Position numbers and translations under genes: made by a program. 64,000 nucleotides of DNA, from the NCBI RefSeq assembly GCF_050871315.1, contig NZ_JBJLRE010000014.1; one strand, 5' to 3'. Shown in pieces: positions 49,317 to 57,765 of this stretch (position 1 is its first letter; the number at the start of each line of letters is the position of its first letter). The notes below the pieces were generated by a model. The model worked only from the letters and a program-made list of their open reading frames with translations, had not been told where the DNA came from and ran no database searches. This stretch comes from Kineococcus gynurae (GTDB lineage Bacteria > Actinomycetota > Actinomycetes > Actinomycetales > Kineococcaceae).

Positions 49317-50242
49317 CCCCGCCCTCCGGGGGACCCGGCTCCGGTGGCGTCTTCGCCGGGGTCGAGGAGCAGGAGGCGCTGGCCCGCCTCGCCGGCGGCG
49401 AGCTGGAGGTCCGCGGTCGACTCGTCGACGCCTCCAACGCGACCCTCTACGCGGTGGTCCACGACGCGGAGGGCCGCGAGCTGCCCTGCGTCTACAAGCC
49501 CGTCGCCGGGGAGCGACCCCTGTGGGACTTCCCCGACGACACCCTGGCCCGCCGCGAGGTGGCCGCCTACGTCGTCTCCGCCGCCACCGGCTTCGACGTC
49601 GTGCCCCCCACCGTCTTCCGCGACGGACCGGCCGGCGAGGGCAGCGTGCAGCTCTGGTTGAGCCCCCTCGGATCCGACCCCGGTCCCGACCCCGCGGACG
49701 GGACCGCCACCGACGAGGAGGAGGACGCGGGGGAGGACGTCGAGGAGATCCCGCTGCCCACCCCCGGTGCCGACCTCATCGACATCCTCAGCCCCCGCCG
49801 CGTCCCCGAGGGCTGGCTCACCGTCCTGCACGCCGAGGACGGCCGCGGCCGCCCCGTGGTCCTCGCCCACGCCGACGACGAACGCCTGCGCCGCATCGCG
49901 CTGCTCGACGCCGTGGTCAACAACGCCGACCGCAAGGGCGGGCACGTCCTGCCCGGCCGCGACGGCGGCGTCCACGGCGTCGACCACGGGCTGACCTTCC
50001 ACGTCGAGCCCAAGCTCCGGACCGTGCTGTGGGGCTGGGCCGGGCACCGCCTGAGCGGGTCCGAGCGCGACGTCCTCACCCGGCTGGCCGACGCCCTGCA
50101 GGGCGAGCTCGGCGAGCAGCTGAGCGCCCTGCTCGCCGTCGAGGAGGTCGTGGCCACCCTGGAACGCGTCCAGCACCTCCTGGACACCGACCGCCTGCCC
50201 CGCCCCCACCGCGGCAACCCGCTGCCCTGGCCGCCCTTCTGA
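49313..50242 (+). CDS. SCO1664 family kinase-fold protein with a CTG start
   Basis: The family has a PI3/4-kinase-like fold. The protein has EVRGRLVDASNATLYAVV, CVYKPVAGERPLWDFPD (nucleotide Lys), then NNADRKGGHVLPG (catalytic-like DRKGG), VDHGLTFHVEPKLRTVLWGWAG and a helical end. No ATG, GTG or TTG occurs in frame between the end of DUF3090 and the conserved region. The candidates are CTG 49313, which overlaps the DUF3090 stop (CTGA), and CTG 49379, nine bases after GAGGAG. I list the first, giving about 309 residues. Confidence 0.88.
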   Translation: MTPPSGGPGSGGVFAGVEEQEALARLAGGELEVRGRLVDASNATLYAVVHDAEGRELPCVYKPVAGERPLWDFPDDTLARREVAAYVVSAATGFDVVPPTVFRDGPAGEGSVQLWLSPLGSDPGPDPADGTATDEEEDAGEDVEEIPLPTPGADLIDILSPRRVPEGWLTVLHAEDGRGRPVVLAHADDERLRRIALLDAVVNNADRKGGHVLPGRDGGVHGVDHGLTFHVEPKLRTVLWGWAGHRLSGSERDVLTRLADALQGELGEQLSALLAVEEVVATLERVQHLLDTDRLPRPHRGNPLPWPPF

Positions 50243-50264
50243 GGGTCGACCCCCCACCGACGGG

Positions 50265-50270
50265 TACGTT
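50265..50270 (+). promoter_or_regulatory. Leaderless -10 of mshC
   Basis: TACGTT, six bases, then GTG 50277. mshC therefore seems to have its own promoter in the 34-bp gap. Confidence 0.5.
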
Positions 50271-50276
50271 GACCCC

Positions 50277-51578
50277 GTGCGTTCCTGGCCCGCCCCCGCC
50301 CCGTCCACCCTGCCCGGCGAGGGCCTCCTCCCCGGTCGCGGACCGCGGGTCGTCCTGCACGACACCGCGACGGGGCAGCGGCACCCCACCGGCCCCCAGG
50401 ACGTCGCGGGCGAGGCCACCCTCTACGTCTGCGGGATCACCCCCTACGACGCGACCCACCTCGGCCACGCCAACACCTACGTCGCCTTCGACCTGCTCGG
50501 ACGGGCCTGGCGCGACGCCGGGCACCGCGTCCGGTACGTCCAGAACGTCACCGACGTCGACGACCCCCTGCTGGAACGGGCCACCGCCACCGGCGTCGAC
50601 TGGCAGGAGCTCGCCGCCTCCCAGGTCCAGCTGTTCCGCGACGACATGACGGCGCTCGCGGTCGTCCCGCCGGAGCAGTACCTCGGCGTGGTCGAGGCCG
50701 TCGACCTGGTCGCCCAGGGCGTGCGGGACCTGCTCGCCGCCGGTGCCGCCTACCGGGTCGCGGGCCGGGAGGGCGAGCCCGACGGCGACGTGTACTTCGC
50801 CATCGGGTCCGACCCGGCGTTCGGTCAGGTGTCGGGCTACGACGAGGCGACCATGCTGCGGTTGTCGGCCGAACGCGGGGGCGACCCCGACCGCCCGGGC
50901 AAGCAGCACCCCCTGGACCCGTTGCTGTGGCGGGTGGAACGGCCCGGGGAACCGGCCTGGGACGCCGACGTCCTCGGCCGCGGCCGGCCCGGCTGGCACA
51001 TCGAGTGCACGGCGATCGCGTTGCAGCACCTGGGGATGCCGATCGACGTCCAGGCCGGGGGCAGCGACCTGGTGTTCCCCCACCACGAGATGGGGGCCGC
51101 GCACGCCGACCTCCTGCGCCCGGACGCGCAGCCGTTCGCCCGGGTCTACGCGCACTCGGGGATGGTCGCTCTCGACGGCGAGAAGATGAGCAAGTCCAGG
51201 GGCAACCTGGTCCTGGTCTCGAAGCTCCTCGCCGCCGGGGAGGACGCGGCCGTCGTCCGGCTGGCGATCGTGGCCCACCACTGGCGCGCCGACTGGGAGT
51301 GGACCGACGCCGTCCTGGGCGAGGCCCGCGACCGGTTCGCGACCTGGCGTCGCGCGTTCGCCGCGCCGGCCGGTCCCGACGGGGCCGCGGTGCTGGCCGC
51401 GGTCCGGGCGCGGCTGGCCGACGACCTCGACGCCCCGGCCGCGATCGCGGCGGTCGACGCCTGGGCCGCCGCCGCCCTGGCCGGCTCCGGTGACGACGGG
51501 GGGGCGCCGGACCTGGTGCGCCGCACCGTGCTCGGGTTGCTGGGGGTCGCGGTGCCGGTCGAGGACCGGGAGGGCTGA
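50277..51578 (+). CDS. mshC: Cysteine-GlcN-inositol ligase MshC (mycothiol synthesis)
   Basis: MshC joins Cys to GlcN-inositol using ATP, the third step of mycothiol synthesis. It descends from cysteinyl-tRNA synthetase: the zinc Cys and HIGH-like motif in CGITPYDATHLGHANTY, the zinc/His motifs GWHIECTAIAL and FPHHEMGAAHA, and the loop GEKMSKSRGNLVL are present. The 433 residues lack the tRNA-binding C-terminal part of CysS. It ends four bases before the next gene, an LLM oxidoreductase. Confidence 0.97.
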   Translation: MRSWPAPAPSTLPGEGLLPGRGPRVVLHDTATGQRHPTGPQDVAGEATLYVCGITPYDATHLGHANTYVAFDLLGRAWRDAGHRVRYVQNVTDVDDPLLERATATGVDWQELAASQVQLFRDDMTALAVVPPEQYLGVVEAVDLVAQGVRDLLAAGAAYRVAGREGEPDGDVYFAIGSDPAFGQVSGYDEATMLRLSAERGGDPDRPGKQHPLDPLLWRVERPGEPAWDADVLGRGRPGWHIECTAIALQHLGMPIDVQAGGSDLVFPHHEMGAAHADLLRPDAQPFARVYAHSGMVALDGEKMSKSRGNLVLVSKLLAAGEDAAVVRLAIVAHHWRADWEWTDAVLGEARDRFATWRRAFAAPAGPDGAAVLAAVRARLADDLDAPAAIAAVDAWAAAALAGSGDDGGAPDLVRRTVLGLLGVAVPVEDREG

Positions 51579-51581
51579 GCC

Positions 51582-52640
51582 GTGCCCGCGCCCGGGACGC
51601 CGTTGCGTCGACTGGGTTTTCTCACCATGGGGACCTTCGACCCGGCCGACCCCGGACCGGGGCACGCCTTCACGCTCGACCTCATGGTCCTCGGCGAGGA
51701 GCTGGGTCTGGACTCCGTCTGGTTGCGCCACCGGCACCTGCAACCGGGCATCTCCTCGCCGACGGCGATCCTGGCCGCGGCCACCCAGCGGACGTCGCGG
51801 ATCGAGCTGGGGACGGCCGTCACCCCGCTGGGGTGGGAGAACCCGCTGCGGCTGGCGGAGGACCTGGGCACCGTCGACGTGCTCAGCGGCGGCCGGCTCA
51901 ACCCCGGGTTCTCGACCGGACGGCCCATGAACTTCGAGGCCTACCGCGACGCGTTGTACCCGGGCACGGCCGACGCCGAGGAGTTCGGCTACGAGCGGAT
52001 GGAACGGCTGCTGCGGGCCCTGGCCGGTGAGCAGGTCTCGACGCTGACCGGGACCCGGGGCGTCGAGGTGTTCTCGCCCCGGGTGGAACCGCACGCGCCG
52101 GGGCTGCTGCGCCGCACCTGGTTCGGGGCGGGCAGCACCCGCTCGGCGGTGTGGGCCGGCGAGCACGGGCTGAACCTGCTGTCCTCCTCGATCGTCAAGG
52201 CCGAACCGCTGGAACCGGGTGGTCCCGAGGTCACGGACTTCGCGACCGTGCAGGCCGCGCAGGTGGGCGCGTTCCGGGCCGCGCACCCGGCCGGGGCGGC
52301 GGCCCGGGCCTCGCAGGGACTCGTGGTCGTGCCGACCGACTCGGCCACCGCGGCGCAGCGTTCCGCCTACGCCGCCTACGCCGAGGCGCGCCTGCCCCGG
52401 ACCCGCGCACCGCAGGGACCCGCCCGGATGATGTTCGCCCCCGACCTGGTGGGTCCGGCCGAGCGGATCGCCGAGGAGCTCTACGCCCACGCCGGGTTCC
52501 GCGCGGTCGACGAGGTGGTCTTCGCCCTGCCGTTCGCGTTCCAGCCCGAGGACTACCGGCAGATCCTCACCGACCTGGCCACCCGGCTCGGGCCCCTGCT
52601 GGGCTGGGAACCCCGGGAACCCCGGGAAACCCAGACGTAA
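51582..52640 (+). CDS. LLM-class flavin-dependent oxidoreductase
   Basis: A luciferase-fold protein of 352 residues: RLGFLTMGTFDPADPGPG, GLDSVWLRHRHLQPGISSPT, RIELGTAVTPLGWENPLRLAEDLGTVDVLSGGRL and TWFGAGSTRSAVWAGEHGLNLLSS. The family is FMN- or F420-linked; which cofactor cannot be told. GTG 51582 comes 4 bp after mshC, so it is probably co-transcribed. A link to thiol metabolism is possible but unsupported. Confidence 0.9.
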   Translation: MPAPGTPLRRLGFLTMGTFDPADPGPGHAFTLDLMVLGEELGLDSVWLRHRHLQPGISSPTAILAAATQRTSRIELGTAVTPLGWENPLRLAEDLGTVDVLSGGRLNPGFSTGRPMNFEAYRDALYPGTADAEEFGYERMERLLRALAGEQVSTLTGTRGVEVFSPRVEPHAPGLLRRTWFGAGSTRSAVWAGEHGLNLLSSSIVKAEPLEPGGPEVTDFATVQAAQVGAFRAAHPAGAAARASQGLVVVPTDSATAAQRSAYAAYAEARLPRTRAPQGPARMMFAPDLVGPAERIAEELYAHAGFRAVDEVVFALPFAFQPEDYRQILTDLATRLGPLLGWEPREPRETQT

Positions 52641-52775
52641 CCGGGCGGGGTGCTCCACCGAAACCCGTCGACGGTTCACTGTCGCTCAACGACGTCTCCC
52701 CGCGGGAGGCGGTGACCCGGGTCGCCGCCGCGCCGGGGCCGCGTCTCCCGTCCCGACGACAGTGAGCAGGTACCC

Positions 52776-54125
52776 GTGGACACCGGAAGCACCGCTTGGA
52801 TCCTGGCCTCGTCGATGGCCGTCAGCCTCATGGTCCCCGGCCTCGCCCTGTTCTACGGGGGCATGACCGCGGCCCGCAGCACGCTGAACATGATGATGAT
52901 GGTCTTCGGCGCGGTCGCCGTGACCGGTGTCCTCTGGATCCTCTACGGCTACTCCGCGGTGTTCGGGAACTCCTACGGCGGCGTCGGGATCCTCGGCGAC
53001 GTCACCGAGTACCTCGGCCTCGGCCAGCTGCTCGTGGAACAGCCCGACCTGACCCTGCCGCCCGCTCTCGTCGCGGCGTTCCAGGCCCTGTTCGCGGCCA
53101 TCACCGTGGCCCTCGTCGCCGGGGCCGTCGCCGACCGCATGAAGTTCGGGGCGTGGATGGTGTTCGCCGGGTTCTGGGTGAGCCTGGTCTACCTCCCCGT
53201 GGCGCACTGGGTGTTCGCGTTCGACGCCGCCGACGGTTCGGTCGTCGGGGGCTGGATCGCCAACCGCCTGGGGGCCATCGACTTCGCCGGGGGCACCGCC
53301 GTCCACATCAACGCCGGGATCGCCGGGCTGGCCCTCGTGCTCGTGCTCGGCCGGCGCACGTCGTGGCCGCGTCCGTCCCGTCCGCACAACCTGCCCGCGA
53401 CCGTCCTCGGCGCCGGGATCCTCTGGTTCGGCTGGTTCGGGTTCAACGGTGGTTCGGCCCTGGCCGCCGGCAACGCCGCCTCGGTCGTGTTCCTCAACAC
53501 CTTCGGTGCCACCTGCGCCGCGCTGCTCGCCTGGCTCGTCGTGGAGAAGCTCCGCGACGGCCATGCCACCACGCTGGGGGCCGCCTCCGGGGCCATCGCC
53601 GGGCTCGTCGCCATCACGCCCTCCTGCGGGGCCGTGTCGCCGGTCGGCGCGCTGCTCGTCGGTCTGGTGGCCGGTGCGGTGTGCCCGCTCGCCGTCGGTC
53701 TCAAGCACCGCTTCGGCTACGACGACGCCCTCGACGTCGTCGGCGTGCACCTGGTCGGCGGCGTGATCGGCACCCTGCTGATCGGGCTGCTGGCCACCGA
53801 CGCCGCGCCGAACGGACGCGCCGGGCTGTTCTACGGCGGCGGGTTCGGCCTGCTCGGGGTGCAGGCCGTCGCCGCGGGCGCGGTCATGGCCTACTCCTTC
53901 GTGGTGACGCTGCTGCTCGCCCTCGTGCTCAAGGCGGTCATGGGGCTGCGCGTCACCGAGGCGGCCGAGGTGCAGGGCGTCGACGTGGCCGTGCACGCCG
54001 AGAGCGCCTACGACCTCGCCGCGGGCAGCCCCGTCGGCGGTGGTTCCCTGCCGCACCCGATCGCGACGGCCGCCCCCCGCCGGGGCAGCGCCTCGACCCC
54101 GGTCGTGGAGACCGTCCTGGACTGA
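52776..54125 (+). CDS. amt: Ammonium transporter (Amt)
   Basis: Amt proteins are trimeric ammonium channels or transporters. The 449 residues show 11 helices, starting WILASSMAVSLMVPGLALFYGGM, with the family motif DFAGGTAVHINAGIAGL and the pore residues near WFGWFGFNGGSAL. A cytosolic C-terminal tail with HAESAYDL follows. An extra disordered tail of about 30 residues ends the protein. The start is GTG 52776 with AGCAGG upstream. There is no glnK or glnD beside it, unlike the common amtB-glnK pair. Confidence 0.95.
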   Translation: MDTGSTAWILASSMAVSLMVPGLALFYGGMTAARSTLNMMMMVFGAVAVTGVLWILYGYSAVFGNSYGGVGILGDVTEYLGLGQLLVEQPDLTLPPALVAAFQALFAAITVALVAGAVADRMKFGAWMVFAGFWVSLVYLPVAHWVFAFDAADGSVVGGWIANRLGAIDFAGGTAVHINAGIAGLALVLVLGRRTSWPRPSRPHNLPATVLGAGILWFGWFGFNGGSALAAGNAASVVFLNTFGATCAALLAWLVVEKLRDGHATTLGAASGAIAGLVAITPSCGAVSPVGALLVGLVAGAVCPLAVGLKHRFGYDDALDVVGVHLVGGVIGTLLIGLLATDAAPNGRAGLFYGGGFGLLGVQAVAAGAVMAYSFVVTLLLALVLKAVMGLRVTEAAEVQGVDVAVHAESAYDLAAGSPVGGGSLPHPIATAAPRRGSASTPVVETVLD

Positions 54126-54205
54126 CCCCGGCGGGCGCGTCCGGCTGGGCGCGTCCCCTCGGCGCGTCCGTCCGGGCGCCACCCGGGAGCGGGCAGGATG
54201 GCTCC

Positions 54206-54748
54206 ATGAGCGACCTGACGCCGGGCGAACCCTGGGTGGAGCCGCAGCGCATCGAGCTCGACCCCGTGCCGTTGGCGGTCCTGCGGGCCGAGCGGGCCAC
54301 CCTGGCCGACCTGCCCCGGCTGTTCGACACGGGCTACCGGCGCCTGGGGGCGCTGCCCGCGGCGGGGGTGGAGCTCGCCGGACCCGCCGTGGCCGTCTAC
54401 CGCGGCGATCCCCAGGGCGTGTTCGACCTCGAGATCGGGTTCCCGCTGCAGGTCCCGCTCGAGCGGGCGCTGCCCGGCGCCGCGGGGGAGAGCGACGTGG
54501 TCGCCTCGGTGCTCCCGGCCGGTCCGGCCGTGGCGGTCTCGCACCTGGGCGGTTACGAGGGGCTGGGGGCGGCCTGGGTCCGGTTGCTGGAGAAGTCCGG
54601 GGCCGAACCCGCCGGGACTTTCGTCGAGGTCTACGTGAGCGACCCGTCGCAGCCCGGGACGCCGCGCACCGACCTGCTGCTGCCGCTCGGCCGACCGGGC
54701 GGCGCGTCGCGGCCCGACGGGGGGACGAGGGTTCGTCCACCCGGGTGA
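54206..54748 (+). CDS. GyrI-like small-molecule-binding domain protein
   Basis: The 180-residue cytosolic protein is a free-standing GyrI/effector-binding domain, as found at the end of AraC- and MerR-type regulators. It has PVPLAVLRAERATLADLPRLFDTG, AVYRGDPQGVFDLEIGFPLQ, AVSHLGGYEGLGAAWVRLLE and a YVSDPSQPG segment. No HTH is present. The start ATG is 54206, with CAGGAT six bases upstream. The ligand is unknown. Confidence 0.87.
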   Translation: MSDLTPGEPWVEPQRIELDPVPLAVLRAERATLADLPRLFDTGYRRLGALPAAGVELAGPAVAVYRGDPQGVFDLEIGFPLQVPLERALPGAAGESDVVASVLPAGPAVAVSHLGGYEGLGAAWVRLLEKSGAEPAGTFVEVYVSDPSQPGTPRTDLLLPLGRPGGASRPDGGTRVRPPG

Positions 54749-54759
54749 TCAACCTCGGG

Positions 54760-54778
54760 TAAGGTCAGGCTTCGCTTC
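54760..54778 (+). promoter_or_regulatory. Candidate DtxR/IdeR iron box before the siderophore importer
   Basis: TAAGGTCAGGCTTCGCTTC agrees at 12 of 19 positions with the mycobacterial iron box. Agreement is near complete in the left half (TAAGGTCAGGCT) and poor in the right. It overlaps a -10-like TAAGGT about 60 bases before GTG 54821. Iron-dependent repression is therefore expected. Confidence 0.5.
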
Positions 54779-54820
54779 CCCGCGACCGGTGGGAGCTCCC
54801 CGACCGAGGAGACCTGTCCC

Positions 54821-55894
54821 GTGCGCGCGCCCCTCCGGCCCCTCCGGCCCCTGCGGTCGACCACCCTGCTGCCCGCGGCCGCCCTCGGGCTCGGCCTCGC
54901 TCTCGGTGGCTGCGGCGCCTCCGAACCCGTCCCCGCCGCGACCGCGACGCCGGCCGAGGCGGGGCAGGGCAGCACGCGGTACCCGCTCACCCTGGACAAC
55001 TGCGGCCAGACGGTGACGTTCGACGCGGCCCCGCAGCGGGTGGTCTCCCTCGACCAGGGGTCCACCGAGATCCTGCTCTCCCTCGGGTTGGCCGACCGGG
55101 TGGTCGGGACGGCGTCCTGGACCGACCCGGTGCTCCCGGCGCTGGAGGCGGCGAACGCGGACGTGCCACGCCTGGCCGACAACGCGCCCACCTACGAGGT
55201 CGTGCTGGACACCGACCCCGGGTTCGTCACCGCCTCCTTCGGGCGGCACTACAAGACCGGTGGGGTGGCCGAACGCGCCCGGTTCGCCGAGAGCGGGATC
55301 GAGTCCTACCTGTCGCCGACCGACTGCGACCACGGCGTGAGCATCAACGGGGGCGGGGGGAAGCGCTCCACACCCCTGACCATGGACGCCGTCTACGTCG
55401 AGATCCGCGAACTGGCCGAGATCTTCGACGTGCGCGACCGCGGTGAGCAGCTCGTCGCGGACCTGGAGCAGCGCCGTCAGGCGGCCCTGGCCACGATCGA
55501 CGCCTCCGACCGCACGGTCGCGTTCTGGTTCGCCGACACGAAGACCCCCTACGTCGCCGGGGGGACGGGGGCCCCGCACGCCCTGGCCGTCGACGCCGGG
55601 GTGGAGAACGTCTTCGACGACCTGCGCGACGACTGGACGGCCGTCGGGTGGGAGACCGTGGTCGAGCGCGACCCGGAGTTCCTCGTCCTGGGCGACCTCG
55701 CCCGCGACCGGTTCCCCGGCGACCGGTTGGCCGACAAGGAGGAGTTCCTCCGCACCGACCCGCTGACCGCCACGATGACCGCGGTGCGCGAGCAGCACTA
55801 CGTCGCTCTGCACGGGGCGGAGATGAACCCGTCCATCCGGGCCGTCGACGGGTTGGAGAAACTCGCCGCGGGGTTGTCGACGACCGGGGCATGA
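54821..55894 (+). CDS. Iron-siderophore ABC transporter substrate-binding lipoprotein
   Basis: A FhuD/FepB-class lipoprotein that hands ferric siderophore to the membrane permease. The signal peptide ends in the lipobox ALGGC (about residue 31). The mature 327 residues have the PBP motifs RVVSLDQGSTEILLSLGLADRVVG, ADNAPTYEVVLDTDPGFV and FLRTDPLTATMTAV. GAGGAGA lies nine bases before GTG 54821. Its stop overlaps the permease ATG. The siderophore type is not evident. Confidence 0.94.
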   Translation: MRAPLRPLRPLRSTTLLPAAALGLGLALGGCGASEPVPAATATPAEAGQGSTRYPLTLDNCGQTVTFDAAPQRVVSLDQGSTEILLSLGLADRVVGTASWTDPVLPALEAANADVPRLADNAPTYEVVLDTDPGFVTASFGRHYKTGGVAERARFAESGIESYLSPTDCDHGVSINGGGGKRSTPLTMDAVYVEIRELAEIFDVRDRGEQLVADLEQRRQAALATIDASDRTVAFWFADTKTPYVAGGTGAPHALAVDAGVENVFDDLRDDWTAVGWETVVERDPEFLVLGDLARDRFPGDRLADKEEFLRTDPLTATMTAVREQHYVALHGAEMNPSIRAVDGLEKLAAGLSTTGA

Positions 55895-56991
55895 GCACCC
55901 TGCGATCCCTACCCGCCCGGGGGAACGGCCGGGCGGCCCCCCGTGCGCCCCGGCGGGGCCGGGCGCGCGCCGTCCTCGTGCCCGTGGCCGCCCTGGTGGT
56001 CCTCGTCGTCTCGGTGGTCGCGGCGACGACGCTGGGCCCGGCCGACGTCTCGGCGGTCAACGTGCGCGACGTCCTGACCAACCACCTCGGGTTCACCGAC
56101 ATCCCGGTGCGGGTCTCCGAGGACGCGATCGTCTGGAACGAGCGGTTGCCGCGCGCCCTGGTGGCGGCCTGCGTGGGCGCCGGCCTCGGGGTGTCGGGGG
56201 CGATCCTGCAGTCGTTGCTGCGCAACCCGTTGGCCGACCCGTTCGTGCTCGGGATCTCCTCGGGTGCCTCCACCGGGGCGGTGCTGGTCGGGTTCCTCGG
56301 GCTGGGGGCGGGGGTCCTGGGCCTGTCCGGGGGTGCTTTCCTGGGTGCCCTCGTGGCCTTCGGCACGGTGCTGCTGCTGGACCGGTTGGTCGGCGGGCAC
56401 GGTGACCGGGTGATCCTCGCCGGGGTCGCGAGCACCCAGCTGTTCTCGGCCCTGACCTCCTTGGCGATCTTCGCCTTCGCCGACTCCGACGAGAGCCGGG
56501 GCGTCCTGTTCTGGTTGCTCGGCTCGCTGGAGGGGGTGCGTTGGGACGACGTCGTGCTCTGCGCCGTGGCGGTGGTCCTGGCCCTGGCGGTCTGCCTGCT
56601 GCGGGCCCGCGAGCTGGACGCCTTCGCCTTCGGCGACGCCGTCGCCGCGACCCTGGGCATCGACGTCGCCCGGGTCCGGGCCCTGCTGCTCGTGGTGACC
56701 GCGCTGGTGACGGCCGTCCTGGTCAGTGTCGCCGGGGCGGTGGGTTTCGTCGGTCTGGTCCTGCCGCACGCGGCGCGCTTCCTGGTCGGGCCCCTGCACA
56801 CCCGGCTGCTGCCCACGACCGCCGCGCTCGGCGCGGTGTTCATGGTGTGGGTCGACGCCGGGTCCCGGGTCGCCTTCGCCCCGACCCCGCTGCCGGTCGG
56901 GGTGGGGACGGCGCTGGTCGGCGTCCCGGCGTTCGTCGCCCTGCTGCTGCGCGGCTCGGCCCGAAGCCGGTTCGCGAGGGGCACGGCATGA
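55891..56991 (+). CDS. FecCD-family ABC permease
   Basis: This is a BtuC/FecCD permease with about ten helices in 366 residues. Characteristic stretches are LPRALVAACVGAGLGVSGAILQSLLRNPLADPFVLGISSGAS and GFVGLVLPHAARFLVGPLHTRLLP. An Arg-rich N-terminus precedes the first helix. Only one permease gene is present, so the complex probably uses a homodimer. It overlaps both neighbours by 4 bp (ATGA). Confidence 0.95.
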   Translation: MSTLRSLPARGNGRAAPRAPRRGRARAVLVPVAALVVLVVSVVAATTLGPADVSAVNVRDVLTNHLGFTDIPVRVSEDAIVWNERLPRALVAACVGAGLGVSGAILQSLLRNPLADPFVLGISSGASTGAVLVGFLGLGAGVLGLSGGAFLGALVAFGTVLLLDRLVGGHGDRVILAGVASTQLFSALTSLAIFAFADSDESRGVLFWLLGSLEGVRWDDVVLCAVAVVLALAVCLLRARELDAFAFGDAVAATLGIDVARVRALLLVVTALVTAVLVSVAGAVGFVGLVLPHAARFLVGPLHTRLLPTTAALGAVFMVWVDAGSRVAFAPTPLPVGVGTALVGVPAFVALLLRGSARSRFARGTA

Positions 56992-57758
56992 CCCTGGACG
57001 CACGCACGGTCAGCTGGGACCGGGGCGGTCGCCTCGTGGTCGACGGGGTGAGCCTGGCCCCGGCGCCGGGGGAGACGGTGGGGCTGCTCGGCCCCAACGG
57101 GTCGGGCAAGTCCTCGCTGCTGCGGCTGCTGGACGGGGTCGTGCGGCCCACGGCCGGGGTCGTCGCCCTGGACGGCCGCGACCTGACCCGGGTGCCGCGC
57201 CGGGAGGTGGCCCGAGCCGTCGCCGTCGTCGGTCAGCACGCCGCCACCGAGGTCGACCTGACCGTGCGCGAGGTCGTCGAGCTCGGACGGCTCCCGCACC
57301 GGACCTCCTTCGGCGGCGACCGCGCGGCCGACGAGGCCGCGGTGGCCGAGGCGCTGGCCCGCACCGGACTGACCGACAAGGCCGAGCAGCTGTGGCGCCG
57401 GTTGTCCGGCGGTGAGCAGCAGCGGGCCCACATCGCCCGGGCGCTGGCCCAGCAGCCGCGGGAGCTGCTCCTGGACGAACCGACCAACCACCTCGACATC
57501 CGCCACCAGCTCGACGTCCTGGACCTGGTCACGCGGCTCCCGGTGACCACCGTCGTCGCGCTGCACGACCTGAACCTGGCCGCGATGTTCTGCGACACCG
57601 TGCTGGTCCTGCGGGCCGGGCGGGCGGTCGCGGCGGGGACCCCCGCCGCGGTCCTCACCCCCGAGCTCATCGCCGACGTCTACGGGGTCGCCGCCGAGGT
57701 CGGTCACGACGCCGAGGGTCGGCCGAGCATCCGTTACCGGGTGGGCGTGCGGGTCTGA
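56988..57758 (+). CDS. FecE/FepC-type ABC ATPase
   Basis: The ATPase of the iron-siderophore importer. The 256 residues contain Walker A GPNGSGKSSLLRLLDG, the LTVREVVELGRLPH loop typical of siderophore ATPases, signature LSGGEQQRAHIARAL, Walker B ELLLDEPTNHLDIRHQL and an H-loop ALHDLNLAAMFCD. ATG 56988 overlaps the permease stop. It ends the operon, 7 bp before a convergent LysR gene. Confidence 0.96.
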   Translation: MTLDARTVSWDRGGRLVVDGVSLAPAPGETVGLLGPNGSGKSSLLRLLDGVVRPTAGVVALDGRDLTRVPRREVARAVAVVGQHAATEVDLTVREVVELGRLPHRTSFGGDRAADEAAVAEALARTGLTDKAEQLWRRLSGGEQQRAHIARALAQQPRELLLDEPTNHLDIRHQLDVLDLVTRLPVTTVVALHDLNLAAMFCDTVLVLRAGRAVAAGTPAAVLTPELIADVYGVAAEVGHDAEGRPSIRYRVGVRV

Positions 57759-57765
57759 GCGGGGC

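Noticed and set aside
52712..52765. A 17-codon ORF (VTRVAAAPG...) just before amt as a third leader peptide
   Set aside because: No -10 hexamer at the right distance, and its stop does not overlap the amt start.
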